From Desulfobotulus pelophilus (GTDB lineage: Bacteria > Desulfobacterota > Desulfobacteria > Desulfobacterales > ASO4-4), in assembly GCF_026155325.1 (NCBI RefSeq), contig NZ_JAPFPW010000012.1, forward strand, positions 1-64,000: a stretch of 64,000 nucleotides of DNA, in the 5' to 3' direction. Of this stretch, positions 52,134 to 60,756 are shown one piece after another (positions within the stretch are counted from its first letter, which is position 1; each line of letters begins with the position of its first letter). The translations under genes and the position numbers were made by a program. The notes under the pieces are model-generated. The model saw only the letters and a list, made by a program, of their open reading frames with translations, was not told where the DNA came from and searched no databases.

Positions 52134-55100
52134 ATGGGTGCACAAACCTTTGAAGAGTTTCGTTCAGAAATCCGGAGAAGACGGGAAACGGGTAATGATG
52201 TCCGTATTCTCATTGCCAACAGGGGTATCCCTGCCCGCAGAATTGCCAGGGCTGTCACAGAGCTGGGTGCAACGGCCTGCATAACGGCAACGGACATTGA
52301 TAAAACATCTCCTGCGGCCATCGGAGCCAGAAAACTCATGCTTCTGGGCGAAAACCCCACAGCGTATCTGGATCTGGACCGTATTGTAAAAAAAGCCAGA
52401 GAAGAAGGCATCGAGGCCATTCATCCGGGATGGGGGTTTGGTGCGGAAGATGATTCTTTTCCTGCCAAGTGTGAAGAAGCCGGAATTATTTTTATCGGTC
52501 CACCCCAGAAGGCCATGCATGAGCTGGGCAATAAGGTGGCTGTCCGCGCGTTGGCCCAGAGGGTAGGGGTGCCTGTGGTACCCGGTTCCGAGGGTGCTGT
52601 CAGTATTCCGGAAGCAAGGGACATTGCCCGTAAGCTGGGTTTTCCCATCATGCTCAAGGCGGAAGGCGGTGGTGGAGGCAGAGGAATTTATGAGGTCTAT
52701 TCGGATGCCGACCTTGAATCCAGTTTTGTGAAGGCTTCGGCTCTGGCTGAAGCCAGTTTTGGCAACCCCAGACTGTTTGTGGAAAGGCTGCTTTCTGAAG
52801 TCCGGCACATAGAAATTCAGGTGATTGCAGACAAGTACGGCAATGTTTTTGCTTTTGATGAGCGGGACTGCACGGTGCAGCGTAACCACCAGAAGCTCAT
52901 TGAAATCACGCCCTCGCCCTGGCCGAAAATGACAGAGGAGCTGCGGGCACGCCTTAAGGAATACGCCATCCGGCTTGTGAAGGCAGTGGATTATTATTCT
53001 CTGGCCACGGTGGAATTTCTTGTGGACATGGAAGGCAACCCCTATCTGATTGAGGCCAACACCCGTCTTCAGGTGGAGCATGGAATCACCGAGTGCCGCT
53101 ATGGGGTGGATCTGGTGGAAGAACAGATCGCCATTGCCTATGGCTGCACCCTGCGTTTCAATGATGAGAATACAAAGCCTCACCAGTATGCCATGCAGGT
53201 GCGCATCAATTGCGAAGATCCCAAAAAAGGTTTTTCTCCCAATGCGGGCCGTATTACCCGTTACACCTCCCCCGGTGGTCAGGGTATACGTATAGATTCG
53301 TGTATTACAGCGGGCTATGAATTCCCTTCCCAGTATGATTCCGCAGCCTCTCTGCTCATTGCCTATGCATCTTCCTGGACCAAGAATGTGGAACAGATGC
53401 GCAGGGCCTTGAAAGAATGCATGATTTCCGGTGTTAAAACCACCATTCCTTTTTTTAAGGTGGTACTGGACCGGCCGGAATTCGTTGCGGGAAACTATGA
53501 CACAAAATTTGTGCAGAAAAATCCCGATCTTTTTGATTATGTGGATCAGCAGCCCGAAGCCCTGCGCCTTTCCCGCCTCATCGCAGAAATTTCCGCCAAG
53601 GGTTATAATGAGTATCTTGCCCTTGATAAGTACAGGGGCGTTCAGGATAAGCGCCTCGGGCCCTGTGTGCCTGTTATTCCCTTTGCTCCGGAAAGGGATT
53701 CCGTTGCCCATGTTCCCCTTCGAAGGGGGCAGAGCCGGGAGAGCATCCTTGATTATGTAAGAACCGCAGGGAAGGTGTTTTTTTCCGATACTACCTGCAG
53801 GGATCAGACTCAGTCCAACTCCGGTAACCGCTTCCGTCTGGCCGAAGACCGCATTATTGGCCCCATTCTGGACAAGTGCGGATTCTTCTCTTTGGAAAAC
53901 GGCGGCGGTGCCCATTTTCATGTGGCCATGCTGGGGAACATGACCTATCCCTTTACGGAGGCCGATGAATGGAATGATTTTGCACCGGATACCTTAAAGC
54001 AGATTCTGATACGCTCCACCAATGTGCTGGGTTACAAGCCCCAGCCTAAAAATCTCATGCGTATTACAGGCGAGATGATCTGTGAGAATTATGATGTTAT
54101 CCGCTGTTTTGATTTTCTGAACCACATTGAAAACATGCGGCCCTTTGCGGAAGTAGTGTTGTCCAAGCAATACAAGATTTTTCAGCCTGCCATTTCCATG
54201 AGTCACGCCAAGGGTTTTGATGCGGATCACTACCTTGGTGTTACGGAAGAGATCCTTGCCATGGTGGCGGATGTGGCCGGTATTTCCCTTGAAGAAGCCA
54301 GCCGTATCATTATTCTGGGCTTAAAGGATATGGCAGGGGTCTGTCCGCCCGCCATGATCCGGGATCTGGTAACAAAGCTTCGGGTAAAATATCCGGATCT
54401 GGTGCTGCATTATCACCGCCATTGTACGGACGGGCTTTTCTCTCCTGCCCTTTCTGCGGCAGCAAAAGCCGGATGCCATATTCTGGATGTGGCCATCGGT
54501 GCATCCGTGCGGTGGTACGGTCAGGGTGATGCCCTGGCAACGGCGGCCCTCATTGAAGAGGAGCATGGTCTTGATATCTGTCTGGACAAGGAAAGGGTGC
54601 GGGATGCGGGCTTTGTTTTAAAGCAGATCATGCCCTACTACGACCGTTACACGGCACCCTATTTCCAGGGTGTGGACTATGAGGTGGTGCAGCATGGCAT
54701 GCCCGGTGGTGCTACCAGTTCGTCCCAGGAAGGGGCCATGAAGCAGGGATATATTCATCTTCTGCCCTATATGCTCCAGTACCTTGCCGGTATCCGTCAG
54801 ATTGTCCGTTACCATGATGTGACCCCCGGCTCCCAGATTACCTGGAATACGGCCTTCCTTTCCGTGACCGGTGCCTATAAGCGGGGCGGGGAAAAGAATG
54901 TACGTAAACTGCTGGATGTTCTTGAAATGGTAGTAAGTACGCCGGAAGAGGCCCTGCCCGAAGAAATGAAAAAGGCAAGGCTTGAGATTTATCAGGAAGC
55001 CAATGATGCTTTCCGTGATCTGATTCTGGGTAAATTTGGCAAGCTGCCCTTAGGCTTCCCGCCGGAGTGGGTGTATGAATCCGCCTTTGGTCCGGATTAC

Positions 55101-55850
55101 AGAAAGGCCATGGAAAAACGAACGGAAGATTCTCCTTTGCAGCACCTCGATCCCATGGATATTGATCTGGAGAAGGCGGCTCTGACAAAGACGCTGAACC
55201 GGGAGCCTACAAAAGAAGAGCTTGTCCTTTACCTGAATCATCCCGGGGATGCCCTGAAGACCATACGTTTTCAGGAAAAATACGGAGATCCCAACAATCT
55301 GCCTCTGGATGTCTGGTTTGAAGGCATTGAAAAGAACAGTTCCTGCTCCTTCAAAGACAGCCGGGGGATGCCCCATGAAATGACCATTCTGGATGTTTCC
55401 CTGCCCGATGAGGATGGTAATGCCGTGGTCCGCTATCATCTGGATTCGGAAATCATGACCCATGTGGTCAAGGTGACAGAACCCCTCAGGGGCGGAACCG
55501 CAGGCATGGAAATGGCGGATTCCGATAATCCCTATCATATTTCATCGCCTTCCAATGGTGATCTGTGGGTAACCCATGTGAATGTGGGAGATATGGTGAA
55601 GGCCGGTGAGGAGATATTCAATATTTCCATCATGAAGCAGGAAAAAGCCGTGCTTTCCACCGTGGATGGCCGTGTGAAGAGAGTGTTAAAATCTGCCCGT
55701 TATCAGGTGGACCGCAAAATGGTTCCTGTTAAAGACGGTGAACTGCTGGTGGAGCTGGAACCGGTTTCTGCCAACCGTTGTACGGACTGTGGTGTTCCTG
55801 TGCAGGAAGAGTTTGTTTTCTGCCCGTCCTGCGGTAAAAAACAGGGCTAG
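52134..55850 (+). CDS. Pyruvate carboxylase-like multidomain biotin carboxylase with zinc-ribbon tail
   Basis: About 1238 residues in the order biotin carboxylase, carboxyltransferase, biotin carrier. BC: ILIANRGIPARRIARAV, EGGGGGRGI, VFAFDERDCTVQRNHQKL, LIEANTRLQVEHGITE. CT: SDTTCRDQTQSNSGNRFRL, GLKDMAGVCPPA (carbamylated-Lys position), HYHRHCTDG (metal His-x-His). Carrier: biotin lysine in ISIMKQEKAV, not the usual AMKMET. The C-terminus adds CTDCGV and CPSCGKKQG, a zinc ribbon not normal in this family. CT differs from pyruvate carboxylase: D-A-H-Q reads D-Q-T-Q, and the T-S-Q-P-S segment is missing. It may carboxylate pyruvate or another acceptor. Start ATG 52134 with AAAAGGAAA. Confidence 0.85.
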   Translation: MGAQTFEEFRSEIRRRRETGNDVRILIANRGIPARRIARAVTELGATACITATDIDKTSPAAIGARKLMLLGENPTAYLDLDRIVKKAREEGIEAIHPGWGFGAEDDSFPAKCEEAGIIFIGPPQKAMHELGNKVAVRALAQRVGVPVVPGSEGAVSIPEARDIARKLGFPIMLKAEGGGGGRGIYEVYSDADLESSFVKASALAEASFGNPRLFVERLLSEVRHIEIQVIADKYGNVFAFDERDCTVQRNHQKLIEITPSPWPKMTEELRARLKEYAIRLVKAVDYYSLATVEFLVDMEGNPYLIEANTRLQVEHGITECRYGVDLVEEQIAIAYGCTLRFNDENTKPHQYAMQVRINCEDPKKGFSPNAGRITRYTSPGGQGIRIDSCITAGYEFPSQYDSAASLLIAYASSWTKNVEQMRRALKECMISGVKTTIPFFKVVLDRPEFVAGNYDTKFVQKNPDLFDYVDQQPEALRLSRLIAEISAKGYNEYLALDKYRGVQDKRLGPCVPVIPFAPERDSVAHVPLRRGQSRESILDYVRTAGKVFFSDTTCRDQTQSNSGNRFRLAEDRIIGPILDKCGFFSLENGGGAHFHVAMLGNMTYPFTEADEWNDFAPDTLKQILIRSTNVLGYKPQPKNLMRITGEMICENYDVIRCFDFLNHIENMRPFAEVVLSKQYKIFQPAISMSHAKGFDADHYLGVTEEILAMVADVAGISLEEASRIIILGLKDMAGVCPPAMIRDLVTKLRVKYPDLVLHYHRHCTDGLFSPALSAAAKAGCHILDVAIGASVRWYGQGDALATAALIEEEHGLDICLDKERVRDAGFVLKQIMPYYDRYTAPYFQGVDYEVVQHGMPGGATSSSQEGAMKQGYIHLLPYMLQYLAGIRQIVRYHDVTPGSQITWNTAFLSVTGAYKRGGEKNVRKLLDVLEMVVSTPEEALPEEMKKARLEIYQEANDAFRDLILGKFGKLPLGFPPEWVYESAFGPDYRKAMEKRTEDSPLQHLDPMDIDLEKAALTKTLNREPTKEELVLYLNHPGDALKTIRFQEKYGDPNNLPLDVWFEGIEKNSSCSFKDSRGMPHEMTILDVSLPDEDGNAVVRYHLDSEIMTHVVKVTEPLRGGTAGMEMADSDNPYHISSPSNGDLWVTHVNVGDMVKAGEEIFNISIMKQEKAVLSTVDGRVKRVLKSARYQVDRKMVPVKDGELLVELEPVSANRCTDCGVPVQEEFVFCPSCGKKQG

Positions 55851-55882
55851 AGCTTGACATCTTTCCTGCTTATGCCATGACA

Positions 55883-55906
55883 AGAGGCGGCCTGTGGGCC
55901 GCCTCT
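55883..55906 (+). terminator. Hairpin after the biotin carboxylase gene
   Basis: AGAGGCGGCC (55883-55892), TGTG loop, GGCCGCCTCT (55897-55906), then TCTGCG. A perfect 10-bp stem but with a poor U tract. Confidence 0.6.
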
Positions 55907-55998
55907 TCTGCGTATGGGTTTTTCTCCGGGAGCGGATGCCATTGTGGGCTACACGGGTCCCGCACTCCTACACATCGGAAAAGGACAGGCTGGTGGTA

Positions 55999-56502
55999 AT
56001 GATTTCCCGCAGGGATGAAAAAAAACTATCCGCTGAAACCCTGAACCAGCGCGCGAGGGAACTGGCCAAAGAGTCGTCGATCATGATTCTTGGCACCTGC
56101 GGGCCGGAAGGCCCATGGGCTGCACCGGTGTATTATGTCTTCTCCGAAGGTACATTCTGGTTTTTTTCATCGCCGGAATCCCGTCATATCCGCCATGGAA
56201 GGCAGGCATCGGCCAGTGTGTACCAGGATGGAGGTCACTGGAAAAAGATCAGGGGGCTGCAGATGACAGGGCGCATTCGCCCCGGTGGCAGTGGTTCGGC
56301 CTCTGCCTTTGCTAAATACGTAAGGAAGTTTTCCTTTATACGGGAAATGGCCGGTGCGGGAATGTGTGACCCCGCACAGTTCGGGGAACGCTTTGGCAAC
56401 CGTTTTTTTCGCTTTATACCGGAGTATGCTCTGTATGGAGACAACCGGTTGGGTTTTGGCTTCAAGGAAAAGGTTGCCATGAAAGAAGGAGAAAACCCAT
56501 GA
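55999..56502 (+). CDS. FMN-binding split-barrel (PNPOx-like) protein
   Basis: A 167-residue protein of the pyridoxamine-phosphate-oxidase-like flavin fold: IMILGTCGPEGPWAAPVYYV, FWFFSSPESRHIRHGRQASA, KKIRGLQMTGRI, and NRFFRFIPEYALYGDN. Members bind FMN or F420 and act as small oxidoreductases. The frame is open upstream to 55894; ATG 55999 is chosen because the fold starts there, although its ribosome site is weak. Its stop overlaps the ATG of the UbiD-type gene by four bases, so the two flavoproteins are coupled and may work in one pathway. Confidence 0.75.
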   Translation: MISRRDEKKLSAETLNQRARELAKESSIMILGTCGPEGPWAAPVYYVFSEGTFWFFSSPESRHIRHGRQASASVYQDGGHWKKIRGLQMTGRIRPGGSGSASAFAKYVRKFSFIREMAGAGMCDPAQFGERFGNRFFRFIPEYALYGDNRLGFGFKEKVAMKEGENP

Positions 56503-58322
56503 AATATGCAAGTCTTTGGGAGGCCGTAAGGGATCTGGAGAAAAAGAGAGATCTGGTTCGTATCCGTGAAGAGGTGGACCCGGATCTTGAAATGGCGGCC
56601 ATCCACCGCAGGGTGCAGGAGGCGGGAGGACCGGGCATCCTTTATGAAAGAGTAAAAGGTTCTCCCTTTCCTGCGGTTTCCAATCTTTTCGGCACACTTG
56701 AAAGGGCCCGCTTTCTTTTCCGGGATACACTGGCTGCGGTGCGTACTTTGGTGGAAGCCAAGGCAGATCCTGCTATTTTTTTGAAACGGCCATCCCGCCT
56801 CCTTTCCCTGCCGGGGAGCCTTGGAGCATCCCTCCCCATACGGAAAAAAACAGGGCCTGTTTTAGCCTGTGAAACCCGTATATCAAGTCTTCCCGCCGTG
56901 CGATGCTGGCCCAAAGATGGTGGTCCCTTTGTGCTTTTGCCTCAGGTTTTGAGTGAAGATCCTGAAAAGCCGGGTATTTTTTCCACCAACCTTGGCATGT
57001 ACAGGGTGCAGCTTTCCGGAAATGACTATATTCAGGATGAGGAGGTGGGGCTGCATTATCAGATCCGCCGGGATATAGGCATCCACCATACCAAGGCTGC
57101 TGCCATGGGTAAAAGGCTTCCCGTAAGCGTTTTTGCAGGTGGTCCTCCGGCCCATACTCTGGCTGCGGTCATGCCCCTTCCCGAAGGCCTTTCGGAGCTG
57201 GTTTTTGCCGGTGCCCTTGGAGGACGCAATTTCCGCTACGCCCGCAGGGGCGATCATATTATCAGTCTGGATGCGGATTTTTGCATCACAGGTTATCTGG
57301 CCGAAGGAAAGAAGCCCGAAGGTCCCTTTGGGGATCATCTGGGTTACTACAGTCTTGTACACGATTTTCCCTATCTGGAGAATGTGCGGGTTTTCCACCG
57401 GAAAAATGCCATCTGGCCCTTTACGGTGGTTAGCAGGCCCCCTGCGGAAGATACGGTTTTCGGTCAGCTCATCCATGAGATCACAGCTCCCATGGTGCCC
57501 GTTTCTCTGCCAGGTGTGGCAGCTGTCCATGCCGTTGATGCGGCAGGTGTTCATCCTCTGTTGCTGGCCATAGGCCATGAGCGTTTTGAGCCTGCTACAT
57601 CAAGGCCCATGGAGCTGCTCACCCAGGCTTCGGCCATTCTCGGTTTCGGCCACTGCTCCCTTGCCAAGTATCTCTTCATTGTGGCAAAGGAAGATGCGCC
57701 CAAGCTGGATGTCCATGATATTCCATCTTTTTTTACCCATGTTCTGGAAAGGGTGGACTGGTCAAGGGATCTGCATTTTCATACCCGGACCACCATGGAT
57801 ACCCTTGATTATTCCGGAGACGGGGTCAATCAGGGTTCCAAGCTGGTGGTGGCGGCCTGTGGTCCTGTCCGTCGGCGGCTGGGAAGAAGGCTGCCCGATG
57901 GTCTGTCTCTGCCCTTGGGCCTTGACCGGGCGGCCCTTGTCATGCCGGGCATTCTGGCCGTGTCCGGTGAGGCTTCCGGCGGTTCTTCCGCATGGGATGC
58001 GGAAGAGCTGGCTGCTTTTTTGGGCAATGATCCGCAATTCAAGGAAGCCTTCCCCCTGATCCTTCTGGTGGATGATGCGGATTTTGTGGCGAAACGGGAG
58101 GCAAACTGGCTGTGGGTCACCTTCACCCGGAGTGATCCGGCAAAGGATGTTCATGGCGGAGGCAGCTTTATCCGCAACAAGCACTGGGGCTGCACCGGTC
58201 CCCTGCTCATTGATGCCCGCATCAAGGGGCATCATGCACCGGGGCTGGAGACGGAGCCTGCCGTTGAAAAAAGGGTGGATGCGCTGGCCGCAAAGGGCGG
58301 GCCTCTGTATGGATTGATTTGA
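56499..58322 (+). CDS. UbiD-family decarboxylase, long form (probable menaquinone pathway)
   Basis: A 607-residue UbiD protein. Motifs: LREAVRDLE-like SLWEAVRDLEKKRDLVRI, ACETRISSLPAVRCWPKDGG, FSTNLGMYRVQLSGNDYI, and EGPFGDHLGYYSLVHDFPYL with the catalytic E-x-P-F-G-D element. The family uses prenylated FMN to (de)carboxylate aromatic or unsaturated acids. Classical UbiD has about 490 residues; forms near 600 occur in bacteria using the futalosine route to menaquinone, so this could be its decarboxylase. No other menaquinone genes or ubiX are in view, so another aromatic acid is possible. Coupled to the FMN split-barrel gene upstream. Confidence 0.82.
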   Translation: MKYASLWEAVRDLEKKRDLVRIREEVDPDLEMAAIHRRVQEAGGPGILYERVKGSPFPAVSNLFGTLERARFLFRDTLAAVRTLVEAKADPAIFLKRPSRLLSLPGSLGASLPIRKKTGPVLACETRISSLPAVRCWPKDGGPFVLLPQVLSEDPEKPGIFSTNLGMYRVQLSGNDYIQDEEVGLHYQIRRDIGIHHTKAAAMGKRLPVSVFAGGPPAHTLAAVMPLPEGLSELVFAGALGGRNFRYARRGDHIISLDADFCITGYLAEGKKPEGPFGDHLGYYSLVHDFPYLENVRVFHRKNAIWPFTVVSRPPAEDTVFGQLIHEITAPMVPVSLPGVAAVHAVDAAGVHPLLLAIGHERFEPATSRPMELLTQASAILGFGHCSLAKYLFIVAKEDAPKLDVHDIPSFFTHVLERVDWSRDLHFHTRTTMDTLDYSGDGVNQGSKLVVAACGPVRRRLGRRLPDGLSLPLGLDRAALVMPGILAVSGEASGGSSAWDAEELAAFLGNDPQFKEAFPLILLVDDADFVAKREANWLWVTFTRSDPAKDVHGGGSFIRNKHWGCTGPLLIDARIKGHHAPGLETEPAVEKRVDALAAKGGPLYGLI

Positions 58323-58346
58323 ATGGTGTGGGTTTATTGTTTTTTT

Positions 58347-58478
58347 GTGTCTCATAAGTTAATTACTCAAGTCAGAAACTTGAGACACTAAATTAAGGGG
58401 CGTTTAAATATGAAAAATCTACGACTTTAAGATTTTATCATTTAAAATCAAAGCATTGTGGCAAGTCCGAAACTTGAG
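58347..58478. repeat. AT-rich intergenic stretch with short inverted and direct repeats
   Basis: GTGTCTCA (58347-58354) pairs with TGAGACAC (58381-58388). The 17-base unit CAAGTCMGAAACTTGAG occurs at 58368-58384 and 58462-58478 as a direct repeat and is itself a small hairpin. No gene is visible from 58323 to 58878; repeat copy B follows. Confidence 0.55.
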
Positions 58479-58624
58479 TTAATTAAATAGGAACTCTTGA
58501 GTATATTGAGTTTATTTCTTTTAATTCGGTAGCTTAGTGGTGTGGTCCGGCACTGATCGAAATGAGTTTGAATCCGGTACAAGTTACTCTACGACAAGAC
58601 GCCCTAACAGGGCATGGGTTGCTG

Positions 58625-58720
58625 TTCAGCATAATTTTCCAGGTACCCTACCTGCCAGACAGCTACACAGGCCTTCAAAGCTCTGATCCGAAACGATTGC
58701 AACGTCACTTGCAAATAGCC
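58625..58720 (+). repeat. Dispersed element copy B (short form)
   Basis: Begins TTCAGCATAATTTTCC like copy C, lacks most of the middle, and rejoins at CACAGGCCTTCAAAGCTCTG and ATCCGAAACGATTGCAA, ending CAAATAGCC. It looks like an internal deletion relative to copy C. Confidence 0.6.
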
Positions 58721-58878
58721 TGGGTGCCTTGCAGTAACAGCGAAGCTGCTGCCGTTGCAGCATTGGAGATTGAGAATAAACTGTGCGGAACAATTGCATA
58801 AAATATTGTGATATGCTGAGATCTGTATCAGGCCCTGATACCCTGAACACTCAGAAAAAAAATGGAGAATTGCCACCT

Positions 58879-59205
58879 ATGGAAGTAACCCTGAATCTGA
58901 ATGAAGATCTTGTGAAGTGGTATCAGAAGCGTTCGGCTAATTTTGGGCTGGACCTTGATGATATGGTGGATTTTGTGCTCAATGCTTATGCCAAGAAAAC
59001 CGATCCCAAAAAAACCGCCGCCATCCCCTGCAGGGCAAGGGCTGCCGCAGGCATGAGCGAGGAAGAGGCTCTCCGTTATGTGCATTTTCCCCTTGAAAAA
59101 CGTCTCTGGCACGGGGCAAGGGAACTGGCGGAAAGGACGGAGATGGATGCCACCGAGTTTCTGACCCGTGTGATCGTGGATTTTCTGGAAGAGCAAAAGG
59201 CCTGA
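58879..59205 (+). CDS. Small protein, possibly ribbon-helix-helix-like
   Basis: A 108-residue protein. The start MEVTLNLNEDLVKWYQKRSA followed by LDLDDMVDFVLNAYA resembles a strand-helix-helix arrangement, and a second similar helical pair occurs in the C-terminal half (ARELAERTEMDATEFLTRV). It may be an RHH-like DNA-binding protein, but this is weak. ATG 58879 has GGAGA about ten bases upstream; the frame extends upstream into repeat copy B without support. It is monocistronic, ending at an intrinsic terminator. Confidence 0.6.
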   Translation: MEVTLNLNEDLVKWYQKRSANFGLDLDDMVDFVLNAYAKKTDPKKTAAIPCRARAAAGMSEEEALRYVHFPLEKRLWHGARELAERTEMDATEFLTRVIVDFLEEQKA

Positions 59206-59214
59206 TTCAGTAGG

Positions 59215-59240
59215 GGCAGGCCCTTTGAGCCTGCCTTTTT
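59215..59240 (+). terminator. Intrinsic terminator
   Basis: GGCAGGC (59215-59221), seven-base loop, GCCTGCC (59229-59235), TTTTT. Confidence 0.8.
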
Positions 59241-59373
59241 CTCCGGGAAAAGTACCGGGGTGAGGGTTTCATATCCTGTAATGAATCTAGGAATTTATGT
59301 AATTATTTAGTATGTTTTATCCTGAAAAACTGTTCTTTCATGTCAGCATCTTGGTTCGAACAAAAGACAATCG

Positions 59374-59644
59374 GGCTGTTTGTCAGTGATATTGCAATCG
59401 TTTCGGATCAGAGCTTTGAAGGCCTGTGCGAAAAAAGCGGCAAACTGTCTGAACCGCCATAAAGGCAGCGTGCTTACGCCTGCTATGGTAATCAAAAAGC
59501 TTATCCTGCCTGTGGCGGGGAGTTTTTGCCGCTTTCGCACAGGCCAAGAAGCTCTACGAATAAGATTGAGTTACGAACAAATGGCTCGGTTGTCTATGTA
59601 CCTGATTGAAAGTTTTCGATTTGTTAAAGGAAAATTGTGCTGAA
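59374..59644 (-). repeat. Dispersed element copy C (upstream of rlmN)
   Basis: On the minus strand it starts TTCAGCACAATTTTCC (59644) and ends TCACTGACAAACAGCC (59374). A large imperfect hairpin lies inside: GGCCTGTGCGAAA near 59421 pairs with TTTCGCACAGGCC near 59545, continuing through GCGGCAAA/TTTGCCGC and an inner CCGCCA/TGGCGG stem. It shares both flanks with copy A and its ends with copy B. Confidence 0.7.
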
Positions 59645-59663
59645 GAGTTACGAATTTGTCTTA

Positions 59664-59672
59664 TGTTATAAT
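59664..59672 (+). promoter_or_regulatory. Extended -10 promoter of rlmN
   Basis: TGTTATAAT: a perfect TATAAT (59667-59672) with the upstream TG of extended -10 promoters. No good -35. The start would be near 59679, 16 bases before the chosen rlmN ATG. Confidence 0.5.
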
Positions 59673-59694
59673 GATCAGGGATACGGGACAGCCC

Positions 59695-60756
59695 ATGTAT
59701 AATCTTTTTTCCATGACCTGTGCCGATCTGGAAAACTGGCTGCGCCTCCGCCATGGCAAAGGTGCCTTCCATGCAAAGGCTCTTTACCATGAGGTGATGG
59801 GAAGGGGAAACAGTGATTTCGCCCTGCATCCGGCCTTTGAAAAATCACAAAAACTGGCGCTGGCGGTAGAGGGGTCCCTTGCTGTTCCCGAGGCCCGGAT
59901 TGTGGAAACGGCAGGCACCGGGGATTCCTTCAAGTTTGTCACAGCTCTGGGTGACGGGCTGCGCATTGAATCCGTGATTCTCACCATGGAAAGCCATGAA
60001 ACCCTCTGCCTTTCCTCTCAGGTGGGCTGCCGCATGGGCTGTGCTTTCTGCGAAACGGGAACCATGGGGCTTATCCGCAACTTACAGCCCGAAGAGATAG
60101 TTTTGCAGGTGATGGCCGCCCGATACCAGTTGCAGCGGCCCGTCCGCAATGTGGTATACATGGGAATGGGAGAACCCATGGACAATCTGGATGCGGTGCT
60201 GAAAGCCGTGGAGATTCTCTCGGATCAGCGGGGGCTTAACATTCCTTTGCGGCGGCAGACCCTTTCCACCGTAGGCATTGTGCCGGGCCTCCAAAGGCTG
60301 GCTTCCATGAAAGCCATGAGGCCTTTGCACCTTTCCTTAAGCCTTACTGCAGCCACCGATGAGCTGCGCAGTGAGCTGATGCCCGTAAACCGGGCCTTTC
60401 CTCTGGCTTTGCTTAAAAAAACGCTGGCGGAATATCCCCTGCCATCGGGTGGAGCCATTCTCCTTGCCTATGTGCTGATTCCCGGTGTGAATGACAGCAG
60501 AGACGATGCCATGGCGCTGGCGGATTTTGCAGAAGACTTGCCGGTGCGCATCAATCTCATTCCCTATAATCCCGGAACCGGCGGCAGGTGGCCTGCCACA
60601 GAGGATCAAGACATTCACCGCTTTGGTGCCCTTCTTTATGAAAAGGGGCTTTTTGTGAGAAAGCGCTGGAGCCGGGGCAGGGAGGTGATGGCCGGTTGCG
60701 GGCAGCTGGGGGGCAGGCCGGGAAAAGACAGCAAAGAAAAACAGGAGGCCACATGA
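59695..60756 (+). CDS. rlmN: 23S rRNA/tRNA adenine C2-methyltransferase (RlmN-type radical SAM)
   Basis: A 353-residue radical-SAM methyltransferase. The cluster motif C-x3-C-x2-C is CRMGCAFC (in LSSQVGCRMGCAFCETGTMG); also NVVYMGMGEPMDNLDAV, LSLSLTAATDELRSELMPVN, and the second catalytic cysteine in MAGCGQLGG. It methylates A2503 of 23S rRNA, and often A37 of tRNA. The frame is open to 59656, but an extended -10 at 59664-59672 makes ATG 59695 the most likely start. The gene overlaps mntA by four bases. Distinguishing RlmN from its paralogue Cfr by eye is uncertain, but RlmN is far more common. Confidence 0.88.
   Translation: MYNLFSMTCADLENWLRLRHGKGAFHAKALYHEVMGRGNSDFALHPAFEKSQKLALAVEGSLAVPEARIVETAGTGDSFKFVTALGDGLRIESVILTMESHETLCLSSQVGCRMGCAFCETGTMGLIRNLQPEEIVLQVMAARYQLQRPVRNVVYMGMGEPMDNLDAVLKAVEILSDQRGLNIPLRRQTLSTVGIVPGLQRLASMKAMRPLHLSLSLTAATDELRSELMPVNRAFPLALLKKTLAEYPLPSGGAILLAYVLIPGVNDSRDDAMALADFAEDLPVRINLIPYNPGTGGRWPATEDQDIHRFGALLYEKGLFVRKRWSRGREVMAGCGQLGGRPGKDSKEKQEAT

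Noticed and set aside
58528-58595. tRNA-like stretch containing GGTAGCTTAGTGGT and GTTTGAATCC
   Set aside because: The D-arm-like and T-loop-like strings are present, but no acceptor stem, anticodon stem or proper T stem can be paired.
59374-59644. Integron attC site
   Set aside because: The large hairpin is suggestive, but the core sites of attC (GTTRRRY and its partner) are missing and there is no integrase or cassette array.
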